From Planctomycetaceae bacterium (GTDB lineage Bacteria; Planctomycetota; Planctomycetia; Pirellulales; Pirellulaceae), in NCBI GenBank assembly GCA_022614795.1, contig JAKEHX010000303.1, positions 1 through 17,719 on the forward strand: 17,719 nt of DNA, given 5' to 3'. Shown piece by piece: positions 7,919 through 14,783 of the stretch. How positions within the stretch are numbered: position 1 is the first letter of the stretch; every line of letters begins with the position of its first letter. Made by a program: the position numbers and the translations under genes. The notes under the pieces are model-generated. The model saw nothing but the letters and a program-made list of their open reading frames with translations, was not told the DNA's origin and ran no database searches.

Positions 7919-8620
7919 ATGACCGCTTCGCCTCATGAGCGGGCGCAGACGCTGCTGGGCGTCTTTGCGAAGCACTGGGAGCCGGGCAAGGTCAAGACGC
8001 GGCTCGCTCAGTCGATCGGCGAATCGCACGCGGCGACGCTGCATGCCCTGTTTGTCGGAACGCTGATCGAACGGTTCTCGCAGGCCGGCCAGCGGCGGAT
8101 GGTCGCGTTCTGGCCGCCGGAAGCTCAGGGCTGCTTTGCAGGGGTCGTGCGTGACCGCTGGGAGCTTGTCGCTCAAACCAGCGGCGACCTGGGACAGCGG
8201 ATGCAGGCGTTTTTCGTCGCCGCCCTGGCGCGGGCAGAGCGGATCGTGGTCATCGGCTCGGACAGTCCTGATCTGCCGGTCGACATGGTCCAGCAGGCGT
8301 TTGACGCTCTGGCCAATCACGACGTGGTGCTCGGTCCGGCGGCCGATGGCGGCTACTATCTGCTGGGCATTACGCGCCGCATTCCGCCGATCTTTAAGGG
8401 CATCGCCTGGAGCAGCTGCGACGTGTGGTCACAGACTACCGCCCGACTGAAAGCTGCCGGTATTGCCTGGCATTCGCTGCCGGCGTGGTACGATGTCGAT
8501 GAACCGGCCGATTTGGCCGCCCTCAGGCAACGGCTCCCCGCCGCGGCAGCGAGCGATCCGCCCTTGGCTCGGCTGGCGGGCGACATCGCGTCGCTCCTGC
8601 ACAAGGCCGGCAAGAAGTAG
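7919..8620 (+). CDS. TIGR04282/DUF2064 family glycosyltransferase-like protein
   Basis: A 233-residue GT-A-like nucleotidyl/glycosyltransferase of the DUF2064 family, whose named subset (TIGR04282) is linked to arsenosugar biosynthesis. Visible family motifs are FAKHWEPGKVKTRL near the start, where the K and R line the nucleotide site; VIGSDSPDLP at about 111-120 with the DxP/DxD-like acidic site at D115 and D118; and GPAADGGYYLLG at 139-150. The C-terminal WYDVDEPADLAALRQRL is also typical. No arsenosugar partner, such as an ArsS-type radical SAM enzyme or ArsM, is in the window, so that role is not supported here and the substrate is open. It follows the glutaredoxin-like gene closely and its stop codon lies inside the left arm of a 60-bp inverted repeat. 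Confidence 0.88.
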   Translation: MTASPHERAQTLLGVFAKHWEPGKVKTRLAQSIGESHAATLHALFVGTLIERFSQAGQRRMVAFWPPEAQGCFAGVVRDRWELVAQTSGDLGQRMQAFFVAALARAERIVVIGSDSPDLPVDMVQQAFDALANHDVVLGPAADGGYYLLGITRRIPPIFKGIAWSSCDVWSQTTARLKAAGIAWHSLPAWYDVDEPADLAALRQRLPAAAASDPPLARLAGDIASLLHKAGKK

Positions 8621-8678
8621 CCGAATTCGCCAGAATTCAGGCGTTGGTTTGACGCTCCGAACTCTGGCGAGTTCGGCT
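8619..8678. repeat. 60-bp imperfect inverted repeat, stop-overlapping
   Basis: The left arm 8619-8644 and right arm 8652-8678 are reverse complements with a few differences, around a loop of about 7 nt. The outer arms contain AGCCGAATTCGCCAGAATTC on one side and the matching GGCGAGTTCGGCT on the other. The element begins within the TAG stop of the DUF2064 gene and ends 16 nt before the ThiO-like start. It could act as a terminator or RNA-stabilising hairpin. Its length and symmetry, and similar elements elsewhere in the window, suggest a mobile palindromic (MITE- or REP-like) repeat. Confidence 0.75.
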
Positions 8679-8694
8679 TTGTGGTTCAAGCTTG

Positions 8695-9888
8695 ATGTAC
8701 GACGTGTTGATTGTTGGCGGCGGCGTCATCGGGTTGTCGTTGGCGTGGGACCTCGCTCGCCACGGACAAAGCGTCGGCGTCATCGACCGCGGCCAGCCAG
8801 GCCGGGAAGCGAGTTGGGCCGGGGCGGGAATCCTGCCCGCCGTCAATCGCGCGACCGCGATCCACCCCTACGACCAACTCGGCGGCCTGTCGTCCGAATT
8901 GCACCCAGAGTGGGCGGGGGAATTGAAATCGATCACGGGCATCGACACCGGCTATCGCTGCTGCGGTGGCTTGTACCTCGCGCGCACGCCCGGCGAAGCG
9001 GCCGCCCTGGCTGCCTGGGCAGACGATCAAGCCGGACAGGGAGTAAACGTCCAGAAAGTAGTTCGCGAGGAGCTGGCCGACATCGAACCGGGGTTACGCG
9101 GAAGCTCGGACTCGGTATCGGGTACTCAGTACTCAGTACTAAGTACTAAGTACTCGGCACTACCAAAAAAGGGGACGGGAGTCTTTTCACTTGGACCGCA
9201 CGTCGCCGTTTATCTCCCTGACGAAGCCCAACTGCGCAACCCACGCCACCTCCAAGCTCTCATTGCTGCATGCAGCCTGACCGGCGTCCAAATCTCCGCC
9301 AATGTCGCCGCTGCCGATATTGCCATCGCTGGCAACGAAATCCGCGAAATCGCAACCGCCACCGGTCCGCTCCGGGCTCGCCGCTATTGCTTCACCGCCG
9401 GCGCCTGGACGGGGCAGCTGCTCGCGCGGCTTGGCGTGCCGGTCGCGATCCTGCCACTCCGCGGCCAAATGGTGATGTTCTGTTGCCCCGAGGGCGCCGC
9501 GCCCATCCGCCACATCATCAACGAAGGATCGCGATACATCGTTCCTCGCGATGACGGCCGCGTCCTGGGCGGCTCGACCGAGGAGGAAGTTGGCTTCGAC
9601 AAACGGACGACCGAGGACGCGATCGCCGACCTGGCCGCCTTTGCCCGCACACTCGTCCCCGCACTGGCTGACGCTCCGATCGAGCGATCGTGGGCAGGCC
9701 TCCGCCCCGCCTCGTTCGACGGTCTCCCTTATCTCGGCCCGCTTCCGGGCCTTTCCAATGCGTATATCGCCGCCGGCCACTTCCGCAGCGGCTTGTTCCT
9801 CTCGCCCGCCACCGCCGTCGTCATGAGCCAGCTTCTCCGCGGCGAGCCTGGGCAGATTGACTTCGCCCCCTTTCGTGTCGGGCGCTAG
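8695..9888 (+). CDS. thiO: ThiO-like FAD-dependent glycine/D-amino-acid oxidase
   Basis: A 397-residue FAD-dependent amine oxidase of the DAO family, closest in pattern to glycine oxidase ThiO, which makes iminoglycine for the thiazole of thiamine. The N-terminus has the dinucleotide motif GGGVIG at 8-13 and an acidic residue ending strand 2 (VIDRG). EASWAGAGILPA follows and is the typical ThiO segment. The C-terminus has SWAGLRPASFDGLPYLG and AGHFRSGLFLSPAT, both classic ThiO signatures. The ATG at 8695 was chosen because the VLIVGGG strand begins three residues later; a TTG at 8692 is one codon earlier. Oddity: residues about 136-165 come from a repeat insertion (9111-9190) in frame, making the protein roughly 30 residues longer than usual. 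No thiS, thiG or TPP riboswitch lies nearby, so another amine-oxidase role remains possible. Confidence 0.85.
   Translation: MYDVLIVGGGVIGLSLAWDLARHGQSVGVIDRGQPGREASWAGAGILPAVNRATAIHPYDQLGGLSSELHPEWAGELKSITGIDTGYRCCGGLYLARTPGEAAALAAWADDQAGQGVNVQKVVREELADIEPGLRGSSDSVSGTQYSVLSTKYSALPKKGTGVFSLGPHVAVYLPDEAQLRNPRHLQALIAACSLTGVQISANVAAADIAIAGNEIREIATATGPLRARRYCFTAGAWTGQLLARLGVPVAILPLRGQMVMFCCPEGAAPIRHIINEGSRYIVPRDDGRVLGGSTEEEVGFDKRTTEDAIADLAAFARTLVPALADAPIERSWAGLRPASFDGLPYLGPLPGLSNAYIAAGHFRSGLFLSPATAVVMSQLLRGEPGQIDFAPFRVGR
9111..9190. repeat. Heptamer repeats plus small hairpin inserted in the ThiO-like gene
   Basis: Five 7-nt units (TACTCAG, TACTCAG, TACTAAG, TACTAAG, TACTCGG) run from 9123 to 9157, flanked by degenerate copies from 9111. 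They are rich in the self-complementary word AGTACT. Directly after, at 9164-9187, an A-run, GGGGAC, GGGA, GTC and a T-run form a small imperfect hairpin (GAC/GTC inside AAAA/TTTT). Neither part resembles ThiO coding sequence, and both look like short planctomycete intergenic repeats. The insertion preserves the reading frame. Confidence 0.75.
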
Positions 9889-9950
9889 TCGACCAGCCCG
9901 TTTCCTAAAGAGTTGTTCCGGGGCCTGGAGGAGCTTATCGTGGCGAGGCC

Positions 9951-10799
9951 ATGTCGCTGCCCCAATTTGAAACTGGCCACATCAACACGTCAGACGGTGC
10001 CCGCAAGCCCTTTGTCCGATTCGGATCCGGGAAGACCTCGATGATTGTCATCCCAGGTGCGGCGGATGGCTTGCAGACTTGCGTCGATGTGGCCCTGTTT
10101 CTGGTTTGGTTCTATCGTCGGCGGGCCCAGCGCTACCGCATCTTGATTCTCAGCCGCCGCGAGCCGCTTCCTGAGCGTTTTGGCTTTGACCGCCACGCCG
10201 ACGACATGATCGAAAGCGCCGCGCACCTTGGATTCGGGCCGTCGGTTTGGGAATGTCCCAGTGCCGCCGGTCCGATCGGCCAGTGGATCGCGGTAAAACG
10301 GCCAGACCTGGCGCGCGGTTTGATTCTCAGTTCGAGCTACGACTACATGAACGATCAAACGCGAAAGGTGCTCAGGCAATGGCTTGAGATCGCCGCGCAT
10401 CGAGAAAGCTTGAAACTCTTTTCGCACACGCTCATGCAGAAATACCAGCCGCCGGCCGACGTTGTCCGCGAAGCGGAATTGTCCGGGCAGGCGAACGCGG
10501 ACCGCCCGCCCGATCCCGCGCGCCTGCGTCGCATTCTGGAGGAGCTGCTCCAACTCGATCAGCGCGACCTGACCCCCAAGATTAAATGCCAAACCCTGGT
10601 AATTGCCGGCCAAGAGGACCGCGTCGTTCCTGGCAACGTGCAGCGCGAATTGGCGGGGCGAATTCCCAGTAGCACGCTGGAGCTTTGTCCCGGTTTTGGA
10701 CATTTCAACGACATGGAGAACCCGGAATACCAGTCACGCGTCGAACAATTTGCGGACCAGATCCTCGCCGAGTCGCAATCGCCGCGCCCGGCGCGATAG
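9951..10799 (+). CDS. Alpha/beta hydrolase
   Basis: A 282-residue alpha/beta hydrolase. The catalytic triad can be placed by pattern: nucleophile S104 in WECPSAAGPIGQW, where the usual G-x-S-x-G elbow is altered to C-P-S-A-A-G; D223 in VIAGQEDRVVP; and H251 in PGFGHFNDME. MIVIPGAADG near residue 31 would form the oxyanion loop, and a helical cap lies between about 125 and 205. There is no signal peptide, so it should be cytoplasmic. Substrate is unknown. It lies 62 nt after the ThiO-like gene and 148 nt before the oxygenase, on the same strand as the carrier-protein operon. It could serve as a releasing thioesterase or esterase for that pathway, but the spacing makes membership uncertain. Confidence 0.85.
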   Translation: MSLPQFETGHINTSDGARKPFVRFGSGKTSMIVIPGAADGLQTCVDVALFLVWFYRRRAQRYRILILSRREPLPERFGFDRHADDMIESAAHLGFGPSVWECPSAAGPIGQWIAVKRPDLARGLILSSSYDYMNDQTRKVLRQWLEIAAHRESLKLFSHTLMQKYQPPADVVREAELSGQANADRPPDPARLRRILEELLQLDQRDLTPKIKCQTLVIAGQEDRVVPGNVQRELAGRIPSSTLELCPGFGHFNDMENPEYQSRVEQFADQILAESQSPRPAR

Positions 10800-10947
10800 T
10801 TGCACTCTCGCAAGGTTTGCTACGCCGTGTCGTGTCACATTGTCGTGCCCTGTAACTGGGACCAATGTTCTCAGGCAGGGCCGCGATGTAAACTATCGGA
10901 CGCTGCATTTTCAACACCAAGGCTAAGCATCCTGCTGCGAGGAAGAT

Positions 10948-11772
10948 GTGCGCACTGTGCTTTCGCTCCACGAAGAGCGCCGCTATCGTGACCAGGGAAT
11001 TGTCTTTCCGCTGCGTGTCCTGTCCGCTGCCGAGGCTGCCCAATTCCGCCTGGCGTGCGACCAACTCGAGTCGCGACTGGGAGGTCGCCCTCGCACGGTC
11101 GAAGTCCGCCAGATGCATCTGCATTTCGGCTGGGCTTACCGCTTGGCAACGTTGCCGCGGGCGCTCGATGCCGTGAGCGATATATTGGGACCCGATCTGC
11201 TGGTCACCGCCACCGAACTGTTTTCCAAGCATCCCCAGGAAACGGCCGTTTCGATCGGCTGGCACCGCGACGGGCCCTACATGGGGCTTGATCCCGAGCG
11301 GACGCTGACGGCCTGGATCGCCCTGACCGACTGCACCCTCGAAAACGGCTGCATGCGCTTTGTCCCCGAAGCCGATCGCCGCGCGACCGCAGGCTGGCAG
11401 ACTTCCGCCAGCGGCGACCACGACGGTTCGGAAAATCGCCGGCCGTCCGCGGAAGAGCAAATCGGCGACGTGGTGCTCGAGGCGGGCGAGATGTCGCTGC
11501 ACGATGTCCACGTGCTGCATGGTTCCGGACCCAATCGCTCGGCCCAGAAGCGCGTTGGCTTTGCGGTTCGATTCACCACGCCGGAAGGCCGGCCGAAGCA
11601 CGGACGCCCTCCCGCGATCCTGGCCCGCGGCCAGGACCGCTACGGGAACTTTGAGTTGGCCCAGCCCCCTGCCGATGACGACGCTCCTGGCGCGCTCGAT
11701 GGCATGCGACTTGCCGCCCGCCGTCATTTAGACGCGACGCTACAGAATCTGAAACAAACGGCGCGCTCCTAG
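10948..11772 (+). CDS. Phytanoyl-CoA dioxygenase family Fe(II)/2-oxoglutarate oxygenase
   Basis: A 274-residue mononuclear iron oxygenase of the PhyH family. The facial triad is visible: H106 and D108 in GWHRDGPYMGLDP, and the distal H191 in VHVLHGSGPNRS, followed by the 2-oxoglutarate-binding arginine in the RVGFAVRFTTP strand. LTAWIALTDCTLENGCMRFVPE is the family's central strand pair. An Asp rather than Ala or Gly at 108 predicts hydroxylation or related oxidation, not halogenation. The start is uncertain: GTG at 10948 has GAGGAAG only 2 nt upstream, while a second GTG at 10957 would be 11 nt from it. It precedes the carrier-protein gene by 85 nt on the same strand and is a likely tailoring enzyme of that cluster. 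Confidence 0.88.
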   Translation: MRTVLSLHEERRYRDQGIVFPLRVLSAAEAAQFRLACDQLESRLGGRPRTVEVRQMHLHFGWAYRLATLPRALDAVSDILGPDLLVTATELFSKHPQETAVSIGWHRDGPYMGLDPERTLTAWIALTDCTLENGCMRFVPEADRRATAGWQTSASGDHDGSENRRPSAEEQIGDVVLEAGEMSLHDVHVLHGSGPNRSAQKRVGFAVRFTTPEGRPKHGRPPAILARGQDRYGNFELAQPPADDDAPGALDGMRLAARRHLDATLQNLKQTARS

Positions 11773-11857
11773 GCGCGCTACCGCACGCCGCACCTGGACG
11801 CGTCGTGTCCCCGAGCATGGTTGCTAACGTACCCAGCCAGCCGTGGGAGCACCTCCC

Positions 11858-12133
11858 GTGACGCGCATCGAAGCGACCATTCGCGACTATATCCAGCAAT
11901 CGTTTTTGGACGGCGGCGGTGCGGCGCCAGGCTACCTGCGCGGCGACGAAGACCTGCTGACCCTGCTCGATTCACTCCAGATTCTGCGGATGCTGATGGA
12001 CCTCGAAGCGCAATTCGACATCAAGGTCGATAACAGCGAGCTGACGCCCGAGAATCTGGGAACTATCGAGCGGCTGGCAGCGTTCATCCACAAAAAGCAG
12101 CTCGACTCGGCGTACAAGAGCCTCACCCCATGA
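11858..12133 (+). CDS. Acyl carrier protein
   Basis: A 91-residue stand-alone carrier protein. The phosphopantetheine attachment serine is S39 in LLDSLQILRMLMDLEAQFDIKV, the standard DSL motif with the following helix II that docks partner enzymes. The later segment LTPENLGTIERLAAFI forms the closing helices. GTG at 11858 is chosen because GGGAG (11845-11849) sits 8 nt upstream; an in-frame GTG at 11843 would add five residues and cover that site. Its stop overlaps the start of the FAD oxidoreductase gene by 4 nt (ATGA), showing translational coupling. It differs from a housekeeping fatty-acid AcpP by its Gly-rich loop (GGGAAPGY) before the motif and by its neighbours, so it is probably dedicated to the pathway encoded downstream. 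A phosphopantetheinyl transferase is not in the window. Confidence 0.92.
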   Translation: MTRIEATIRDYIQQSFLDGGGAAPGYLRGDEDLLTLLDSLQILRMLMDLEAQFDIKVDNSELTPENLGTIERLAAFIHKKQLDSAYKSLTP

Positions 12134-13356
12134 TCGAGCACTCGGCCAATTCCCGCGCGGTGGTGGTCTGCGGAGCCGGTGCAGCTGGCCTGGCGGCTGC
12201 GATCGCGGCGGCCCGCGGCGGGGCGCGCGTCGTGCTCGTCGAGGCGTCGTCGCGGCTCGGTGGCACGGTGACGCACGCCCTGATCCACACGCTGGCCGGC
12301 CTCTACGACGATGCAGCACATTTCATCAACGACGGCCTGCCCCGCGAATTGGCCGAGCGCCTGCTCGCCGCCGACTCGCGCACGCGCGTTCGCAAACTGG
12401 GGCGAGCGTGGGTCCTCAGCGTCTGCCCAAACGTGTATGAGCGGACGGTGACTCAGTGGCTTGCCGAGGAAAGCTGCATCACCGTTTTCACCGGCGCGCA
12501 AGTCGCGCAGGTTGCGCGATCGGGCCCGCATATAACGCAGCTCACTTGTGTCGCGAGCGGCGATGCACGGCTTCTAACACCGGCCGCGGTCATCGACGCC
12601 ACCGGCACGGCCGAGGTCATTCGCCTGCTCGACGACGCATTAGTCAGCGATGAAGGACCGCGCTCCGCCGGCGGCTGGATTGTTCGCCTGCGAGGCGTGG
12701 CTCCAGGAGCCCTCGATTTTCCCAAGGGATTGGCGGTTGTGAGGACCCTGCGCGAAGCCGCCGGACGCAACGAACTCCCAGCAGAGTGCAGCCACGCCTG
12801 GATCGACTTGGGGATCGAGCCGGACGAAGCGTTTCTCAAACTGTTTGTCCCTATCGATCAGTCGTGGCGCGAGCGCCACGGCGAGATATCGCGCACCGCC
12901 CTGGCGACATCGCTGGCGATCATCGACTTCCTGCGCCAGCGGCCCGATTTTGCAGGAGCCTATCTCCAGCAGAGCGGCAGCCTGGGAATCCGCGACGGCG
13001 GCCGGATCCGCGGGCGCTATGTGCTTACGGCCTACGACGTCCGCCGCAGCGCCACTTTTGCCGATGCCGTCTGCCGCTGCGCTTGGCCGATCGAATACTG
13101 GGACCCGCAGCGCGGCGCGATGGTCGAATACCTGCCAGCCGGCAGCTCCTATGAGATTCCGATGCGCTCCCTGCAACTCGACGGCATCGAGAACCTGTGG
13201 GCCGTCGGCAAATGCCTGTCGGCCGAACGCCTGGCTCATGCTTCCGCCCGCGTGGTTGGCACGTGCTGGGCGATGGGCCAGGCGGCCGGCGCTGCCGCGG
13301 CCGCGATGTCAGCGATCCAGGAATGTCGTGATGAACCTGTACCAGCTCTTTCGTGA
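12130..13356 (+). CDS. FAD-dependent oxidoreductase of the carrier-protein operon
   Basis: A 408-residue flavoenzyme. A GAGAAGLAAAIAAARGG dinucleotide-binding motif lies at about 15-31, with the acidic residue of VVLVEASSRLGG after it. AVIDATGTAEVIRLL is the family's second FAD contact, and NLWAVGKCLSAERLAHASARVVGTCWAMGQAAG near the C-terminus is the closing FAD segment typical of the FAD_oxidored (PF12831-like) group. The interior AWIDLGIEPDE to YLPAGSSYEIPMRSL region is the substrate part. No membrane segment or signal is seen. The gene starts in a 4-nt overlap with the ACP stop and ends 26 nt inside the ligase gene, so the three are translated as one unit. It probably oxidises or desaturates an ACP-bound or released acyl intermediate; this role is inferred from context only. 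Confidence 0.88.
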   Translation: MIEHSANSRAVVVCGAGAAGLAAAIAAARGGARVVLVEASSRLGGTVTHALIHTLAGLYDDAAHFINDGLPRELAERLLAADSRTRVRKLGRAWVLSVCPNVYERTVTQWLAEESCITVFTGAQVAQVARSGPHITQLTCVASGDARLLTPAAVIDATGTAEVIRLLDDALVSDEGPRSAGGWIVRLRGVAPGALDFPKGLAVVRTLREAAGRNELPAECSHAWIDLGIEPDEAFLKLFVPIDQSWRERHGEISRTALATSLAIIDFLRQRPDFAGAYLQQSGSLGIRDGGRIRGRYVLTAYDVRRSATFADAVCRCAWPIEYWDPQRGAMVEYLPAGSSYEIPMRSLQLDGIENLWAVGKCLSAERLAHASARVVGTCWAMGQAAGAAAAAMSAIQECRDEPVPALS

Positions 13357-14770
13357 AACCGCGGCGCGGCAAGGGAATAGTCCCGCCCTGCTCGGCCCGC
13401 AGGGCGATGCGGCCCTGTCGTATCATGACCTCGATGCCGCCATTTGTGCCACGAGCGATCAGCTCACCGCCTGCGGTGTCCGTCCCGGCCAATGCGTCGG
13501 CTTGCACCTGCCCAGCTCGCCAGATTACATCATCGGCACCTACGCGCTCTGGCGATCCGGCGCTTGCGTGGTGCCTCTGCCGATGGAGCTGGCTGCGGCG
13601 GAAAAGAGCGAAATCTGCCGCACTTTGTCGCTCGATTGGGCGATCACCGGCGGCGCTGGTGCGGCATTTCTCGATCCCTTTCGCTGGGCCGATGCGATTC
13701 GCTTGAATCGGAGTGAGTTGGTCCCGCTCCGCAGTCCCGCGCAGCATCCGCCAGGCTTTGCGGCGCTGAACAGCGCGTTCATCCGCTTCACGTCGGGCAC
13801 CACGGGATCGTCGAAAGGGGTCGTCCTGACGCACGAGACGATCGACGAACGAATCCGCGGCGCGAACGCGGCGCTGGCGATCGGCCCGCGCGACCGCATC
13901 CTGTGGGTGCTCTCGATGTCGTATCACTTCACCGTCTCGATTGTCGCTTATCTGACGTTCGGCGCGACGATCGTGCTCCCGGCCAATCACTTTGCCGCGG
14001 CCATCACCGGCAGCATCGAGCGCCACTCCGCCACATTGCTGTATGCCTCGCCAGTGCACTACGCCTTGCTTGCTGAATATCCGCTTGTCCGGCCCCTCTC
14101 TTCCCTGCGCCTCGCGATTTCGACGACCAGCTCGCTCGATGGACGAGTTGCGGCCCGATTCGCCGAGCGCTACGAGCGGCCGATCTCGCAGGCCCTGGGA
14201 ATCATCGAGGTGGGCCTCCCGTGCATTAACGTCGATCCCAACCCTCAGCGCTGGGACAGCGTCGGCCGCGTGCTCCCGCCCTATCGGCTGCGACTGGAGG
14301 ACGCAGGACTCGGGCCGGAGCTGCAAGAAGTCCTGCTCGGCGGGCCGGGCCTGCTCGATGCCTATTACCAGCCCTGGCAAACGCGCGACCAGATCATGCC
14401 CGACGGCTGGTTTCGCACCGGCGACGTCGGCCACGTCGATGGGGACGGCTACCTGTTTCTGCGCGGACGGTCGAAAGACGTCATCTGCGTCATGGGGATG
14501 AAGTTCTTTCCTCAGGAGGTCGAGCGCGTCCTCGCCACGCATCCGCACGTCGAGGCCGCCAGCGTTTTCGGCCGGGCCGACGGGCGATGCGGCGAGACGG
14601 TTTGCGCTCGCGTTGTCACGGGCGATTGCGCCGACCGTCCGCTCCTGGAGCGCGAGCTACGCCGGTATTGCCGTGAGCGGCTGGCTTCGTACAAGGTGCC
14701 CGAGCAGATCGAGCTGGTGTCCGCCCTGCCGCGGACCGCCAGCGGAAAGATCCTGCATCGGGCCGGCTAA
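13331..14770 (+). CDS. AMP-forming acyl ligase (acyl-CoA/ACP synthetase, adenylation enzyme)
   Basis: A 479-residue member of the ANL adenylate-forming superfamily. The P-loop TSGTTGSSKG is at 154-163. GWFRTGDVGHVDGDGYLFLRGRSKDV starts at 359, with the ribose-binding D365. VMGMKFFPQEVE follows the hinge, and the catalytic lysine is K473 in PRTASGKI. All catalytic residues are intact. It activates a carboxylic acid as its acyl-AMP and should load the adjacent ACP or CoA; the acid cannot be predicted here. The ATG at 13331 is 8 nt after AGGA and overlaps the end of the FAD gene by 26 nt. The frame is open far upstream, but only through the FAD gene and without family similarity. At 479 residues it is somewhat short for the family, with a compact N-terminal domain. 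The next gene follows after 13 nt. Confidence 0.93.
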   Translation: MNLYQLFRETAARQGNSPALLGPQGDAALSYHDLDAAICATSDQLTACGVRPGQCVGLHLPSSPDYIIGTYALWRSGACVVPLPMELAAAEKSEICRTLSLDWAITGGAGAAFLDPFRWADAIRLNRSELVPLRSPAQHPPGFAALNSAFIRFTSGTTGSSKGVVLTHETIDERIRGANAALAIGPRDRILWVLSMSYHFTVSIVAYLTFGATIVLPANHFAAAITGSIERHSATLLYASPVHYALLAEYPLVRPLSSLRLAISTTSSLDGRVAARFAERYERPISQALGIIEVGLPCINVDPNPQRWDSVGRVLPPYRLRLEDAGLGPELQEVLLGGPGLLDAYYQPWQTRDQIMPDGWFRTGDVGHVDGDGYLFLRGRSKDVICVMGMKFFPQEVERVLATHPHVEAASVFGRADGRCGETVCARVVTGDCADRPLLERELRRYCRERLASYKVPEQIELVSALPRTASGKILHRAG

Positions 14771-14783
14771 GGCCGAATCGCAC

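Noticed and set aside
8621..8694. A TPP riboswitch ahead of the ThiO-like gene
   Set aside because: The short space is almost fully occupied by the inverted repeat, and no conserved TPP-box words are visible.
9123..9157. A possible CRISPR-like array
   Set aside because: The units are 7 nt, contiguous and without spacers; this is a tandem microrepeat.
10800..10947. A promoter or extra small gene between the hydrolase and oxygenase
   Set aside because: No defensible -35/-10 pair or coding frame with a start and ribosome site could be identified.
10948..11772. A halogenase of the SyrB2 type
   Set aside because: The iron-binding motif is HRD with the aspartate present; halogenases have Ala or Gly there.
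12845..13330. A 162-residue N-terminal extension of the ligase frame
   Set aside because: It lies wholly inside the FAD oxidoreductase gene, is Arg/Ala/Ser-rich, and the ligase fold begins at the ATG at 13331, which has its own ribosome site.
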